In this document: piece by piece, positions 46,179 through 56,896 of the stretch | Numbering within the stretch: the stretch's first letter is position 1 | How the letters are laid out: every line of letters begins with the position of its first letter | Assembly: GCF_004193775.1 (NCBI RefSeq) | Contig: NC_041003.1 | Span: forward strand, 24,172,685 to 24,236,684 | From: Glycine soja | Taxonomy: Eukaryota; Streptophyta; Magnoliopsida; Fabales; Fabaceae | DNA: 64,000 nucleotides | Direction: 5' to 3' | Notes under the pieces: generated by a model | Databases searched by the model: none | What the model was told of the DNA's origin: nothing | Seen by the model: only the letters and a program-made list of their open reading frames with translations | Made by a program: the position numbers and the translations under genes

Positions 46179-47029
46179 GATTTTTTGAGAGTTAGGCCAT
46201 TTAATCTTGTGCAATGTTTTATCATGACATCCTCCTTTGTTGGTTTCCCTTTATTTTTCTTATGTTCTTGTGTATATAACTCTTTGATGCTTTTAGTGTG
46301 TTTTAAAATATATGCATGAGGTAAATATTTATTCATTTGATGCACACAAACACCAACATTATTTGCACACACGGTGATTTGAAAAAGGGCCCTATACCCG
46401 GGTTCGTGGGAACATAAGGAGTGGAGGTGAATCTGTGATCATGCTAGGTCTCTGATTTGCTTGATTACAGTGAACCCTCGTCTAGAGTTTTTCTCTTTGA
46501 TAACATATTGTTGCTAGTAGTCCCTACTGCTGCAATATGTTCTTCAAAGGGGATGATACCTCTAGAGACCATCAAGAGAGATATGACTACCTTGGGGATT
46601 ATCACTAAAAACCCTTTTTAGCTCTCTCCCATATAGGTCCCTTGAATAGGGGAACGAAGCGGACATGCTGCGTGCCATTTTTTCACACTGCCATGCAGAA
46701 GTGTCATGTACCCTTTTGCTTATATTTTGTGAATATTGTCATACTGTACATTCCCGTGTTGCGCCTTTCGCATATGCATCACGCACGGATTCTGTTGTGA
46801 TCCCCTCTCGTTGTCAAACCAACGGAGGGTCCATGCCACCTTCTTAAATACATACGTCAGGCACTTTGCTACCCCAAGAAGTTGTATCTAAGAAGGAGAG
46901 AATTTCTCGGGCTCCCGTATTCATAAATTTCTTCTGTGTTATATGCATTTGTTCATGCATTCATCCATTCCACCCATGATAGATGTCAGAGTTTTAATTC
47001 GCACCGATTTTTGTTCAATTTAGTAAAAC
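46179..47029 (+). other. Untranslated leader
   Basis: It aligns with 4607-5461. No gene is seen. A splice acceptor for the donor in the LTR could lie here but I cannot choose one. Confidence 0.6.
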
Positions 47030-48904
47030 ATGGGATCAAGTCAAATTCCTTCACTTAAAAAGAGGTTCTATCAAGTCAAGGTCAAGAGCCTAGGGATCAC
47101 TAGTCTAAGAGAGTTAGGGCAGTTGATGGGTCAGCTCCAGCGGCAAGCTTTTCGCAAAGCTTATGGTAAAATCTGGGACCTAGCCATGGTAGAAGTCTCC
47201 ACAGAGGCCATTGCCTCCCTCGCCCAGTATTATGATCAGCCGTTGAGGTGTTTTACCTTTGGGGACTTCCAGCTATCACCCATGGTGGAAGAATTTGAAG
47301 AGATCCTAGGATGTCCTCTAGGGGGAAGGAAACCATACCTCTTCTCAGGGTTCTACCCCTCATTAGCCAGAATTTCTAAAATAGTCCAAATCTCGGCGCA
47401 GGAATTAGACCGCCAAAAGCAAGTCGAAAATGGGGTGGTTGGAATACCGAGAAAATGTTTGGAGGCAAAAGCAAGAATCTTGGCAGGTAAAGGCGAATGG
47501 GCCCTGTTCATAGACATTCGCGCACTGTTGATCTTTGGAGGAGTCCTCTTTCCAAATGTGGATGGGTTGGTGGACCTAGCAGCGAGTGACGCTTTTCTTG
47601 CCTATCATGACCACAAGGAAAGCCCGGTTGTTGCTATGCTAGCCGACCTCTATGACACCTTTGACCGTAGATGTGAGAAGAGCAGTACGAGGATTGTCTT
47701 CTGTACTCCCACTCTTTATGTATGGTTGGTTTCACACCTTTTTCGCCAAGAGGTGAGGCATGCCTGCCCGTTCGAAAGCCACTGTTCATGCACAAAGAAA
47801 GGAAGGGCAAATTGGGACCAACTCTTAGCAAACAGAGAAGGAGCATCTGTCAACTGGTTCCCTCGATGGAAAGAAGGAAGAACCGGAGTTCTTATCTCGT
47901 GCGGAGGATTTCCAAATGTTCTCTTGATGGGGACAAGGGGTTGCATCAATTACAATCTCGTTCTTGCGATAAGGCAACTTGGCTACCCGATGAGAGGGGC
48001 ACCACTAGAGGAAGAGCTCGCACCTGTCATTTCACGAGGGTTCAGTGAGACCAACGTGGAGACGCTTCGGAAGGTCCACAAAGCATGGGAAGTGGTACAA
48101 AAGAAGGACAAAGAGCTCAGAGGCAGTAACAATGGGCCCATTGGTGGCTACTGTGAGTGGTTGAAAGCCCACGTGCAAGGTTTGGATTGGCTCCCAAGTC
48201 TAAGAACCGCTAAAAGAGAGGAAGTTGAGGCACCGGAGGAAGACGAAGAGGTGCAGGCTCTTAGGACAGAACTCGAGCAAGCTCAAACAATCAAAGAAAG
48301 GTTCAAATCAGTGGCTCTTAGGATCCGAAAGGAGAATGCCGAACTGAGGGATGTAAATGTAGCTACCACCAAGGTCTTGGAACAAGAGACCAAGAGGGAT
48401 CGTAGGGAAGAGCACGGCTGGAACAAGTTCCGAGGGGCTCTATGGGGTAGTGACAACGAGCTTAAACTCCAGAGGGAGGAAAGGGACCAATCGCGGGTAG
48501 ACAGTTTGATCTTGAAGGATGAGTTGAAGGCTTGCTCGAGGTCCAAGAGAAGTTTGTCTCAGCGTTTATGCAAGACAGAGACCAACATGTTAGCCATCAT
48601 CAGCAAGTACCAAGAGGAACTAAGTCTAGCCATGGGCCACAAGCATAGGGTGGCGGACGAGTATGCCCAAGTGTACGCGGAAAAGGAGGCTAGAGGAAGG
48701 GTGATCGACTCGTTACACCAAGAGGCAACCATGTGGATGGACCGATTTGCTCTTACCTTGAGCGGGAGTCAAGAACTTCCCTGATTGCTAGCCAAGGCCA
48801 AAGTAATGGCGGACACCTACTCTGCCCCCGAGGAGACCCACGGACTTCTCGGCTATTGTCAGCATATGATAGATTTAATGGCCCATATAATTAGAAACCA
48901 CTAG
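47030..48904 (+). pseudogene. Ogre ORF1, one nonsense codon near the end
   Basis: The 624-codon frame starts at ATG 47030 (MGSSQIPSLKKRF) and is open for 584 codons to TGA at 48782. It continues in the same frame for 40 more codons to TAG 48902-48904. The decayed homologue has CGA where this copy has TGA, so the stop is a C-to-T change. The N-terminal half (about residues 1-380) is a globular domain typical of Ogre ORF1 (I recall it as the DUF7745 type). Conserved strings include QLMGQLQRQAFRKAYGK, GCPLGGRKPYLFSGFY and FTPTLYVWLVSHLF-like sequence near 47700. The second half (about 390-580) is Glu/Lys/Arg-rich and reads as a coiled coil. There is no catalytic motif that I recognise. The function of Ogre ORF1 is unknown. 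The 584-aa product could still be stable. Confidence 0.85.
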
Positions 48905-49136
48905 GAAGCTTGTATGGTCGCTCAGATCTTGACTAGATATAACTTTCTGAATAAAATGAGTTGATCCCATATTTCTACTCCAAAGTTAGTGCGAATCAAA
49001 TCACTTCTGCATTTTATCTCTAGCATACATTCATTATTCTTTACCTACTCCTCACGTTTGGGTTTTTTTAGGAAAAACACCATAACTAAACACGCCACAA
49101 GGCATCCCTATCGCACCAAATCCAAATCTAGAACAA
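48905..49136 (+). other. Spacer between ORF1 and gag
   Basis: It is 232 bp, AT-rich, and has no gene. The gag frame is open upstream of its first ATG back to a TAA at 49083. Confidence 0.6.
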
Positions 49137-50789
49137 ATGGCTTCTATGATGGAGGCCATGCTAGGAATGAGGCAACTCATGGAGAAAAACGTGGCCACCA
49201 CTGCCGCTGTCAGTTCGGCTGCTGAAGTAGATCCAACTCTCCTAGCTACCGCGCATCATCCTCCCCCAAACACAGTAGGACGAGAGAAGAGTACACAGGG
49301 GCACAACATCAACCCTCGTTTGGGATACAATCGGGTGGCTTACCCTTATGGATTGTCGCCTAATTACACGCCGCCAGTCATGCACGATGACGTGGGTCAT
49401 GTCTCTTCCCCCATCCTTGAAAGGGAGCCTCCTCAACAGCCCCACGAGGCCCATGAAGATCATCAAGAGCATGCCCAAGGGGATGTTGATTTCTATCCCC
49501 CGATCCCCGTCGAGGGGCCGACACCCAACACATTGCCTCAGCACAACCTCACAGCACAACCAGTATTCTTGTCCACGGAAGGACCACCCCCGGCGGCTGA
49601 AGAAAGAAGGAAACTCGATCTCCTCAAGGAGAGATTGAGGGCTGTTGAAGGCTTTGGTGACTATCCATTCGCGGACATGACAAATCTTTGCTTGGTACCG
49701 GATGTTGCTATCCCCCCAAAATTCAAGGTGCTAGACTTCGACAAGTATAAAGGGACGACTTGTCCCAAGAACCATCTCAAGATATATTGTCGCAAGATGG
49801 GCACACACTCTAGGGATGAGAAGCTATTAATACACTTTTTCCAAGATAGCTTGGCCGGAGCTGCGGTTGTTTGGTACACTAATCTGGAAGCTTCCCGCAT
49901 CCGTACTTGGAAGGACCTGATTGCTGCTTTCCTAAGGCAATATAAGTATAATTCCGATATGGCTCCCGATCGCACTCAGCTACAGAATATGTTCAAGAAG
50001 GAAGGTGAGACCTTTAAAGAATACGCACAGCGGTGGAGAGACCTGGCAGCACATGTGGCCCCTCCCATGGTTGAAAGGGAGATGATCACCTTGATGGTAG
50101 ACACCTTGCCAGTGTTTTACTATGAGAAGTTGGTAGGTTACATGCCGTCTAGCTTCGCGGACCTAGTATTCACCGGGGAAAGAATTGAAGTAGGGTTGAA
50201 AAGAGGGAAGTTCGATTACGTTTCCTCCACAAGTGCCAACGCTAAAAGAATCGGAGCAACTGGGGCAAAAAGGAAGGAGGGAGATGCCCACGCCGTCACT
50301 TCGGCGCCCGCATGGGTTAAACCCCCGTAGACATCTCATGGTACACATCAGTACGCGCAACATCAACCAAGCTTCTCAGCTTGCACCGGGAACTCCTCCA
50401 GTTCAACACCCGTACAGCCTAGGGCGCTCGCCCCCATCCAGAGGGAGGCCCCCCAAGCTTCGGCTCCAACCACGATTCACCCGGCCGACAATGCCCACTT
50501 TAGCGCCAGTTCCAACGCAATGAGGAACTATCCCCCGAGGCTAATTCCAGAATTCACCCTACTCCCAATGACGTATGAGGACCTCTTGCCATCCCTCATC
50601 GCCAACCAACTGGCCGTAATAACTCCGTGGAAGATCTTCCAACCCCCTTTCCCAAAGTGGTATGATCCTAACGCAACTTGCGCGTACCATGGGAAAACCC
50701 CGGGCCATTCCATCGAAAAATGCCTGGCCCTTAAATACAAGGTCCAACATTTGATAGACTCCGGATGGCTAACATTTCAAGAGGATTAG
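49137..50789 (+). pseudogene. gag: Ogre gag with two nonsense codons
   Basis: Gag forms the particle. One frame of about 550 codons runs from ATG 49137 to 50789, with TAG at 50328 and 50787 and no frameshift. The N-terminus has a short helix (MEAMLGMRQLMEKN). A Pro/His-rich linker follows to about residue 160. The retrotransposon-gag capsid core lies at about 49740-50200 (WYTNLEASRIRTWKDL, FKEYAQRWRDLAAHVAPP). A zinc-finger-like CX2HX5HX4C is at 50679-50723 (CAYHGKTPGHSIEKC). After the second TAG the protease region should follow, but a younger LTR begins at 50835. CAG-to-TAG is plausible for the first stop. Confidence 0.87.
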
Positions 50790-53209
50790 CCCAATGTGAA
50801 AACTAACCCACTCGCCAATCATGGAGGGGGAGCGTGTGACATCCTGGAAATTTCTACCCGGAATTTTTGGAAACGATGTATTTTGAATGATTATATATAT
50901 ATAAGTATTATTCAGTGTATATGCATATATGTTCTTGATAGAAGTAGGAATAGTGGGGGCAAGATATGCGGGTTAGGCTAATTAAGGAAGAGAAATCCAT
51001 AACTGGAAGACTATAAGTAAATTCTCAATTAATTAGTCTAAAAATCATCGTTTTGCGTGCGACTTAAAATTTAACGAAACCAACCTCTGAACCACGGTCG
51101 GGGTCTTATTCTGAGCGTTTTGATATATATATTGATTACTTTCGAAAACTGGCCCCGACGGACGCAGAGAAACGCGAGGAATTGGAACCAGAGAAACGGC
51201 ACGTAAACTGAGGCAGGATTTTAGCATTTCAAAGGTCAGATTTTTCTCACTTTTTGTGGCTGAGTATGGGTCACAATCAAAAGAGAAAGTGGGCCCCTTT
51301 TGCTCCACTCAAACGGAGACATGTGGCATAGCTTAAATAAAATAATAGGAAAAGAGAAAATTTTTTTTTAAAACCAAAAAGCAACTCTCTCTCTCCTCAC
51401 TCAGCCCCACATTTTCAAAAGCTCTCTCTCCCTCTCCCTCATGTTGCTTTTCTTTCTCCCTCATTCTCCATTGAAGCTCCAAACAAAGCTTCAACCTTTG
51501 GTGCCCATTTCTGCTCCAAATCGCGAAAGGAGGGCATTTTCAGAGTCGTGAAGCGCGTCTCTACGTGTGGGACTTCAAAATTTCAGGTTTGGGTGGACTT
51601 CTTTCTCCATTGATTTTCGTGGGTATGGGGTTTTGGGAGATATGATGGGTAGTCTTGCTAGGTTTCTGCTTTATGATGATTATTTGTGAAGAAATTTGTG
51701 GAAAGCATGTTGAACTTGCCATGTTTGGATGAGTTAAACATACCCATTCTGTTTTAGGGTTTTTATGATGATGCTTGTGATGTTTATGTGCTGAAATTGC
51801 TTATGGAAAACTGTTAGAGATGAAGGGTAGAGTTAACCTAGGGTTAGAAAGTGAGAATCTGGTGTTATGAGTGGAAAAAGAGTGAGGCTTTGAGAGTAGG
51901 GAGGGTTAAATCTGGATTCTGTGGTAAATGGAGATTAAAGTGAGTTAATCCTAGCTTGAAATGTCATTTAGGACTTATGAAAAAGTTTGGACTGTGCTAG
52001 AGAGAAAAACAAATGACCAAAGTGAACCAAGAGCCATTTTTAGGGTAAATTTGGGTGTTGAGGCGTCAAATTTTGATTTGGTGAAATTTTAGGCATAAAT
52101 CCAGTTTGAAAAAGTTTAAATTGATGTTATAGACTTGTGTGAGGTGAGAGTTTGCTTCAAATTTACCTCATTCTCAATTTCACTTCTCAAACCTAGAAAA
52201 TCCATTAAATTGAGGGGTTTTGGACACCTAGATTTTGTGTTGCTGTGTTTTGAAGCTTGACTTTGGTTTAGACATGATTGATACATGATTTGGGACTTGT
52301 AGGATTTGATTTGGGCAAGATTGGATGAGGGGAAGTGTGGTTTTCGAAATCTGCACTTATGCAGAATTTTGCTGTCAAATAGGTACAACAGAATTTTGGC
52401 TTTGTGCAGAAAAATGCTATGCATTTGCTGGTTGTTGAAAGAGTAGTGCAGAATGAGTTCTGGATGTTTCATAGTAGATCCCAACGGTCAAAATGTGGGT
52501 TTATGTACTAGAGACTTCCAGTAAAATTTTCGAGTCGATCCAACGGTTAACGAATTGGAACGAAGGAAATGTTACTGGGGTCTTTAAGTGAGAAAAGCTG
52601 TGATTTTGGTTGGTGTTTTGGGCAGAGTTTTCTGCGTTTGCCCTGTTTTCTTGGTTGTGATAGTTTGTGCTGTTTGAATTTTGAATTACTTGGATGTTGG
52701 GGAAGCTTCAGAGGATTGATGGGGACCCGGTGTTGAGAGAAACGAGGATATGGGCTACGTGGGAGTACGTGAGCTCAGTTGGAGGTGGGCAACAGGGGAT
52801 GGTGGGTTTATGCGCGATTTGTGGATGTTGAAAACTTGTTGTGCACCATCGCCCGACCGCCACCTAGTACCACATGTGATGGGTACCCCATAATCCTACA
52901 AGCTTGAGATGAGGAAGTGTAGAAGGGCGAAACTTCCTGCTTTTATTTGTTGACCACAGAGTGGTACCTGGAGATATGTTGCGGGGGTCAGGAGACCTTG
53001 GGGACGTCAGGTGGGGTGCTATTGCCCAAAACCAAGCTTGACCAATCCCGACCCAACCCGGACATAGTCAGTCAGTGAGAACCTGTGATGTACCTAAACA
53101 GGCGAGCTCCTGGCAGTCAACAGATAAAAGGAACAAAGACCACAAAGCAAGGAGGCTTGTGTGGTGGCTGGCCAGCTGTGAATCTTGTGTGATATATGGG
53201 TTGTGGCCT

Positions 53210-53612
53210 CTGGTAATCGATTACCAAGAGTAGGTAATCGATTACAAGGCTTAAAAATGAAGACAGGAGGCTAAGATGGTCTCTGGTAATCGATTACCAC
53301 GGGGTGTAATCGATTACCAGGCTTGAAAATGAGGTCAAGAAGCTATGAGGGCTTTTGGTAATCGATTACCAAGGGGGTGTAATCGATTACCAGGCTTAGA
53401 AATGAAGGCAGCAGGTTGTGGAGGCCTCTGGTAATCGATTACCAGTCTGTGTAATCGATTACACAGAGGAATGGGTCACTGGTAATCGATTACCAGGTAT
53501 GTGTAATCGATTACACAGTGCCTTTTTCAGGTTTTCATGTCCTGAAGCTGTGTGATTCGAGTTTGGCCTCTGGTAATCGATTACTAAGGCTGTGTAATCG
53601 ATTACCAGGGAT
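53210..53612 (+). repeat. Cluster of twelve TAATCGATTA palindromes
   Basis: Copies occur about every 20-60 bp, mostly alternating between TGGTAATCGATTACCA and TGTAATCGATTAC flanks. Intervening DNA repeats loosely (GAAGGCAGCAGGTTGTGGAGG-like). The array lies 30 bp left of a copia insertion. Confidence 0.9.
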
Positions 53613-53640
53613 GAAAAGCCTAAAGATACCCCTTTTACTT

Positions 53641-53645
53641 GCATG
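53641..53645 (+). repeat. Target-site duplication GCATG, left copy
   Basis: It is matched by GCATG at 62944-62948, directly after the right LTR. Confidence 0.95.
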
Positions 53646-54712
53646 TGTTAGACAAGTGGCCTCAGATATCTTAAGAAGGGGGGGGTTGAATTAAGATATT
53701 CCAAACTGTTTCCCCTAATTAAAAATCTATTTCACTTTTTACTCAAGTTATGAATTCCCTTAATGACAATCTTCTTAAATATTAATTCAAACGAAGCAAC
53801 TTGAATATGAATATAAAGCAATAATAAATAAAAGAGATTAAGGGAAGAGAAAATGCAAACTCAGTTTTATACTGGTTCGGCCACACCCTTGTGCCTACGT
53901 CCAGTCCCCAAGCAACCCGCTTGAGAGTTCCACTAACTTGTAAATTCCTTTTACAAGTTCTAAACACACAAGGACAACCCTTCCTTTGTGTTTAGAGATT
54001 CTTTACAACAAGAGACTCACAGTCTCTTAATCCCTTAGAGAATGAGAAGAAGAAGAGGAACAAATCTCTCTAGAAAGAGATGGATTTTACAGATTGAGCA
54101 CTCAAATAATTCCTTAAAGAATTGCAATCAAGTTGGCCAAGGAATTCTTAAGAGGATAAAATGAAATTGCTTTTTGAGAGGATAAACACTTTGTTGTTCT
54201 GAAAATCTCTAAGCAATTTCGTGTTTAAGTCACATATATATAGACCATTGGTGGTCATGAGTAAAGCCTTTGAAAAGTTGTGACTCTTGAAATTATTTTT
54301 CTGAAATTCCTGTCTGGTAATCGATTACAGTAATTGTGTAATCGATTACAGCTTTTAAAATTTGAATTAAAACGTTTACTAACTGCTGGTAATCGATTAC
54401 CAAAATTGTGTAATCGATTACAGCTTTTAAAATTTCGAATTCAAATTTTTATAGCTGTTATAAAATGTATTTGGCCACTGGTAATCGATTACATCCTCTG
54501 GTAATCGATTACCAGAGAGTAAAACCTTTGAAAAACACTTTTTATTTTAAATCACTTGGCCAAACCTTTGCTAATTCAATTAGGAATTCCCTTCCTAATA
54601 TTCTAGTGATCATCTTGATGTTGTGCCTTGTAATCTTGAAGTATTGTCTTTGCATCAATTGCAACACATCATCATGATCATCATCAAAACATCAAAGCCA
54701 ATTGCATCTACA
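53646..54712 (-). repeat. 3' LTR (element orientation) of the young Sirevirus, 1067 bp
   Basis: It has six TAATCGATTA palindromes at about 54314-54515 and a minus-strand TATA (CTATATATA, reverse of 54235-54243) downstream of them. The G-run near 53678 is 8 long. Confidence 0.93.
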
Positions 54713-55173
54713 ATCTCCCCCTTTTTGATGATGACAATACAATACCTGAAATCAAGATTCAAGCAAGCAACAAACAATTGTATATAGATAAAATGTGCAT
54801 CCGTTTTCTCCCCCTATATTTCGGAATACATGATCACTTGATTTCTAAGTTTGTTAAGCTTTTGCTACAACCTTTTTCTCCCCCTTTGGCAACATCAAAA
54901 AGCCAAAGAACTCGGAAATCAACACAGTTATAACAATTGAGTAGCAAGATATAAGCATCAGAGTATTAAATACAATAAGCCAAACTCACAAACAAGAAAT
55001 AATCAAACCAGAATCCAAATAACTGAAAATGTCAACAACCACAAAACATCCAAGACTGAAGTTTAAAATCCACAAGATAAATAAGCAAAGTACTTAGCAT
55101 AATAATGTAAATTCTAAGAAACTAAAAGCCAAAATACACGGCTTATAAAAGATAAATAATCATAACCTAAAAT
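54713..55173 (-). other. Region between accessory ORF and 3' LTR with polypurine tracts
   Basis: On the minus strand, GCCAAAGGGGGAGAAAAAGG (near 54893), a second tract, TAGGGGGAGAAAA (near 54815), and the terminal AAAAAGGGGGAGAT (54713-54726). Repeated tracts are a Sirevirus signature. Confidence 0.8.
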
Positions 55174-56310
55174 CTAAGAAGACGGAGGTGGTGGTGGAAG
55201 ATCGAAACTCTGACGAATGTATCCGACATCCTCTTCAAGCTGTGTAAGACGAATGTCCATACCGGCAAAGCGTGAATCTAACGAGTCGAAGCGGTCACCA
55301 ACATACGAACGAAGACCTCGTAATTCGGAGAGGACTTCATTCATGAGTGCGGAATCCTCACGTTGAGGAGGAGGTGAAGGAGTACGTTCATCTTGAGGAG
55401 GGAGTGCATCCTTCTTCAGCCATTGTCCATTCCGATCTTTACGATACCCAAAGGAGGTCACTGCTCCAGCACCAATTGCAAAGGAACGCTTGACTTGAAC
55501 AAAGGGTTCATCATCAAGCGGAATTTGAAAATGACGCAAAAACAGAGTAATCAAATGTGGATAAGGAAGAGGTGCATTGGCCCGTAATGCCTTATGCATT
55601 CGGTACCGAACCAAATGGGCCCAGTCGATCTGACGACCGGTTAAAAAAGCCCACATAAGAATCAAATCCTCCTCAGAGGCTTGTGCTAAATTTGAAGACC
55701 GAGGAAGCAAAATTCTAACAATTATATAATGCATGATGCGATTATCAAAAGTTAATGACCCGGCCAACAATCTACCGGTCATGTCAGCTTGATCATTGCA
55801 GACCATGCGACGAGCATCATGACTCGAATAATCGAATTTCCAGTCATCAACAATGGTGCCCTCAAAAGGTGCACCTTGACTGGGTAAATGAGTCAAAGAA
55901 AAGAAAAGTGACTGATCAATGACCATAGAAGTACCATGCACCTCAGACATAATAATACCATCCTGAATTTTCAAATTGCAGTAGAAGACCTTTACAAGTT
56001 CAGGATAATATGGCAATTTAAATGACATGAAATCAACAAGACCAGAATTCTGAAACACTTGATAGCAATCAAACGTTTCATCATTAAAGAACTCTACGTC
56101 TAGGTACTTAGGGTCTAAGATTATTCTAGAAGAGAACTGAGAAAGGTACCGTAGACGTTGATCATCGGATGAAAACAATGTTGATGATCTTGGAGATGAC
56201 AAAGAAGGAGGAATAGGTGCTGTGGGTGCTCCGGATGGGCCGTGACGGCGATGGGCAGCAGCGGTGGCGGTGGAAGATGATCCCTTTCTCTTCTTTGATG
56301 GCTCTGCCAT
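55174..56310 (-). CDS. Intact 378-aa accessory protein 3' of pol (plant-transposon-protein-like)
   Basis: The ORF is complete, from ATG at 56310-56308 to a stop at 55174. The N-terminus is basic and Ser/Ala-rich (MAEPSKKRKGSSSTATAAAH), and KKRK could be a nuclear localisation signal. Residues about 50-290 form a globular domain with RLRYLSQFSSRIILDPKYL, GRLLAGSLTFDNRIMHYIIV, LMWAFLTGRQIDWAHLV and PYPHLITLFLRHF. Residues about 330-370 form a heptad-like coiled coil (LRGLRSYVGDRFDSLDSRF). The C-terminus is poly-Pro. I see no signal peptide or membrane span, so it is unlike the Env-like ORF reported from SIRE1 at the same position. The block order resembles the accessory ORF of the Tat elements here, the family annotated as putative plant transposon protein. 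The role is unknown. It is the only undamaged long ORF of the window, which fits recent activity. Confidence 0.82.
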   Translation of the reverse strand: MAEPSKKRKGSSSTATAAAHRRHGPSGAPTAPIPPSLSSPRSSTLFSSDDQRLRYLSQFSSRIILDPKYLDVEFFNDETFDCYQVFQNSGLVDFMSFKLPYYPELVKVFYCNLKIQDGIIMSEVHGTSMVIDQSLFFSLTHLPSQGAPFEGTIVDDWKFDYSSHDARRMVCNDQADMTGRLLAGSLTFDNRIMHYIIVRILLPRSSNLAQASEEDLILMWAFLTGRQIDWAHLVRYRMHKALRANAPLPYPHLITLFLRHFQIPLDDEPFVQVKRSFAIGAGAVTSFGYRKDRNGQWLKKDALPPQDERTPSPPPQREDSALMNEVLSELRGLRSYVGDRFDSLDSRFAGMDIRLTQLEEDVGYIRQSFDLPPPPPSS

Positions 56311-56490
56311 TTGATGAAGTTTTTCTGGATTTTGATCGGTGGAAGTGAAAGAGGAGTGAAAAAGAGGAAGATTGGGCTTTACGGGACGTGATTTGGTGAA
56401 GAATCGAGTGAGAATCGAAGGTTTGAAGTTCTAGGTATGGAGGAAAACGTGGAGGAAGCTTTGGCTGCGCACGAGCTCCGATTTCGTGAG

Positions 56491-56650
56491 TATTTATAGA
56501 AGATGACGCATTGTAATCGATTACAGGTATTGGTAATCGATTACAGGCCCAATAAGCCTTCTGGTAATCGATTACAGGATGTTGTAATCGATTACAGGCT
56601 GCCTGTTCAAGTGTAATCGATTACATTGAGTGGTAATCGATTACCAGAGC
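56491..56650 (-). promoter_or_regulatory. Candidate promoter of the accessory ORF: TATA box and six palindromes
   Basis: On the minus strand TCTATAAATA (56500-56491) lies about 180 bp before the ATG. Six TAATCGATTA copies sit directly upstream (56513-56650). The LTRs of the same element have six copies upstream of their own TATA, so the arrangement copies the LTR promoter. No RNA data. Confidence 0.6.
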
Positions 56651-56896
56651 CTATCCTAGGCTAGTTTCTAAGAGAATATCTATATTTATGCTCAAATACA
56701 TCCTATATGTCTAATTTTCACTACTAATACACTAAATTCAATCATTCAATTACTATATACACAAGAAATCATAAATTCTATCATAAAAACAAGAATTCAA
56801 ACAAGATCAACCAAAATAATCTACAATCAAAAGGTAAAAAGTAAATCAACCAATCAATCAACTAATCAATCAACCAATCAATCAACCAATCAATTC
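56651..56896 (-). other. Non-coding spacer between pol end and accessory-ORF promoter
   Basis: It is AT-rich, with an AATCAACCAATC-type short repeat at 56838-56893. No gene is present. Confidence 0.7.

Larger units (their letters stand above)
44503..50834 (+). mobile_element. Ogre-like element, 5' part (LTR, ORF1, gag), cut by a younger insertion
   Basis: One LTR with a PBS, leader, ORF1 and gag are in canonical order. The element is interrupted at 50834, just where protease would begin. Its remaining 3' part is not in the window. ORF1 and gag are far better preserved than in the element at 2286. Confidence 0.88.
50835..53645 (+). mobile_element. LTR of another retrotransposon, first part (continues at 62944)
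   Basis: TGTGACATCCTGGAAATTTC at 50835 starts abruptly inside Ogre gag, with GAGCG before it as a candidate target duplication (right copy not visible). It holds CT-rich leader-like sequence at about 51380-51480 after an AAATAAAAT stretch, no ORF, and a palindrome cluster at its right end. I think it is a gypsy LTR from its TGTGACATCC start and length, but no pol is in the window to prove it. Confidence 0.6.

Noticed and set aside
50796..50981. Open frame of 61 codons across the 50835 junction
   Set aside because: It spans the boundary between gag and the inserted LTR, so it is a chance frame.
53210..53612. CRISPR-like array of short palindromic repeats with spacers
   Set aside because: Plant retrotransposon context, repeats only 10-16 bp, irregular spacing, and the same motif is scattered in many LTRs.
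55174..56310. Env-like protein as reported from SIRE1
   Set aside because: No signal peptide, membrane span or coiled-coil/TM arrangement of that kind; composition and block order fit the plant transposon protein type better.
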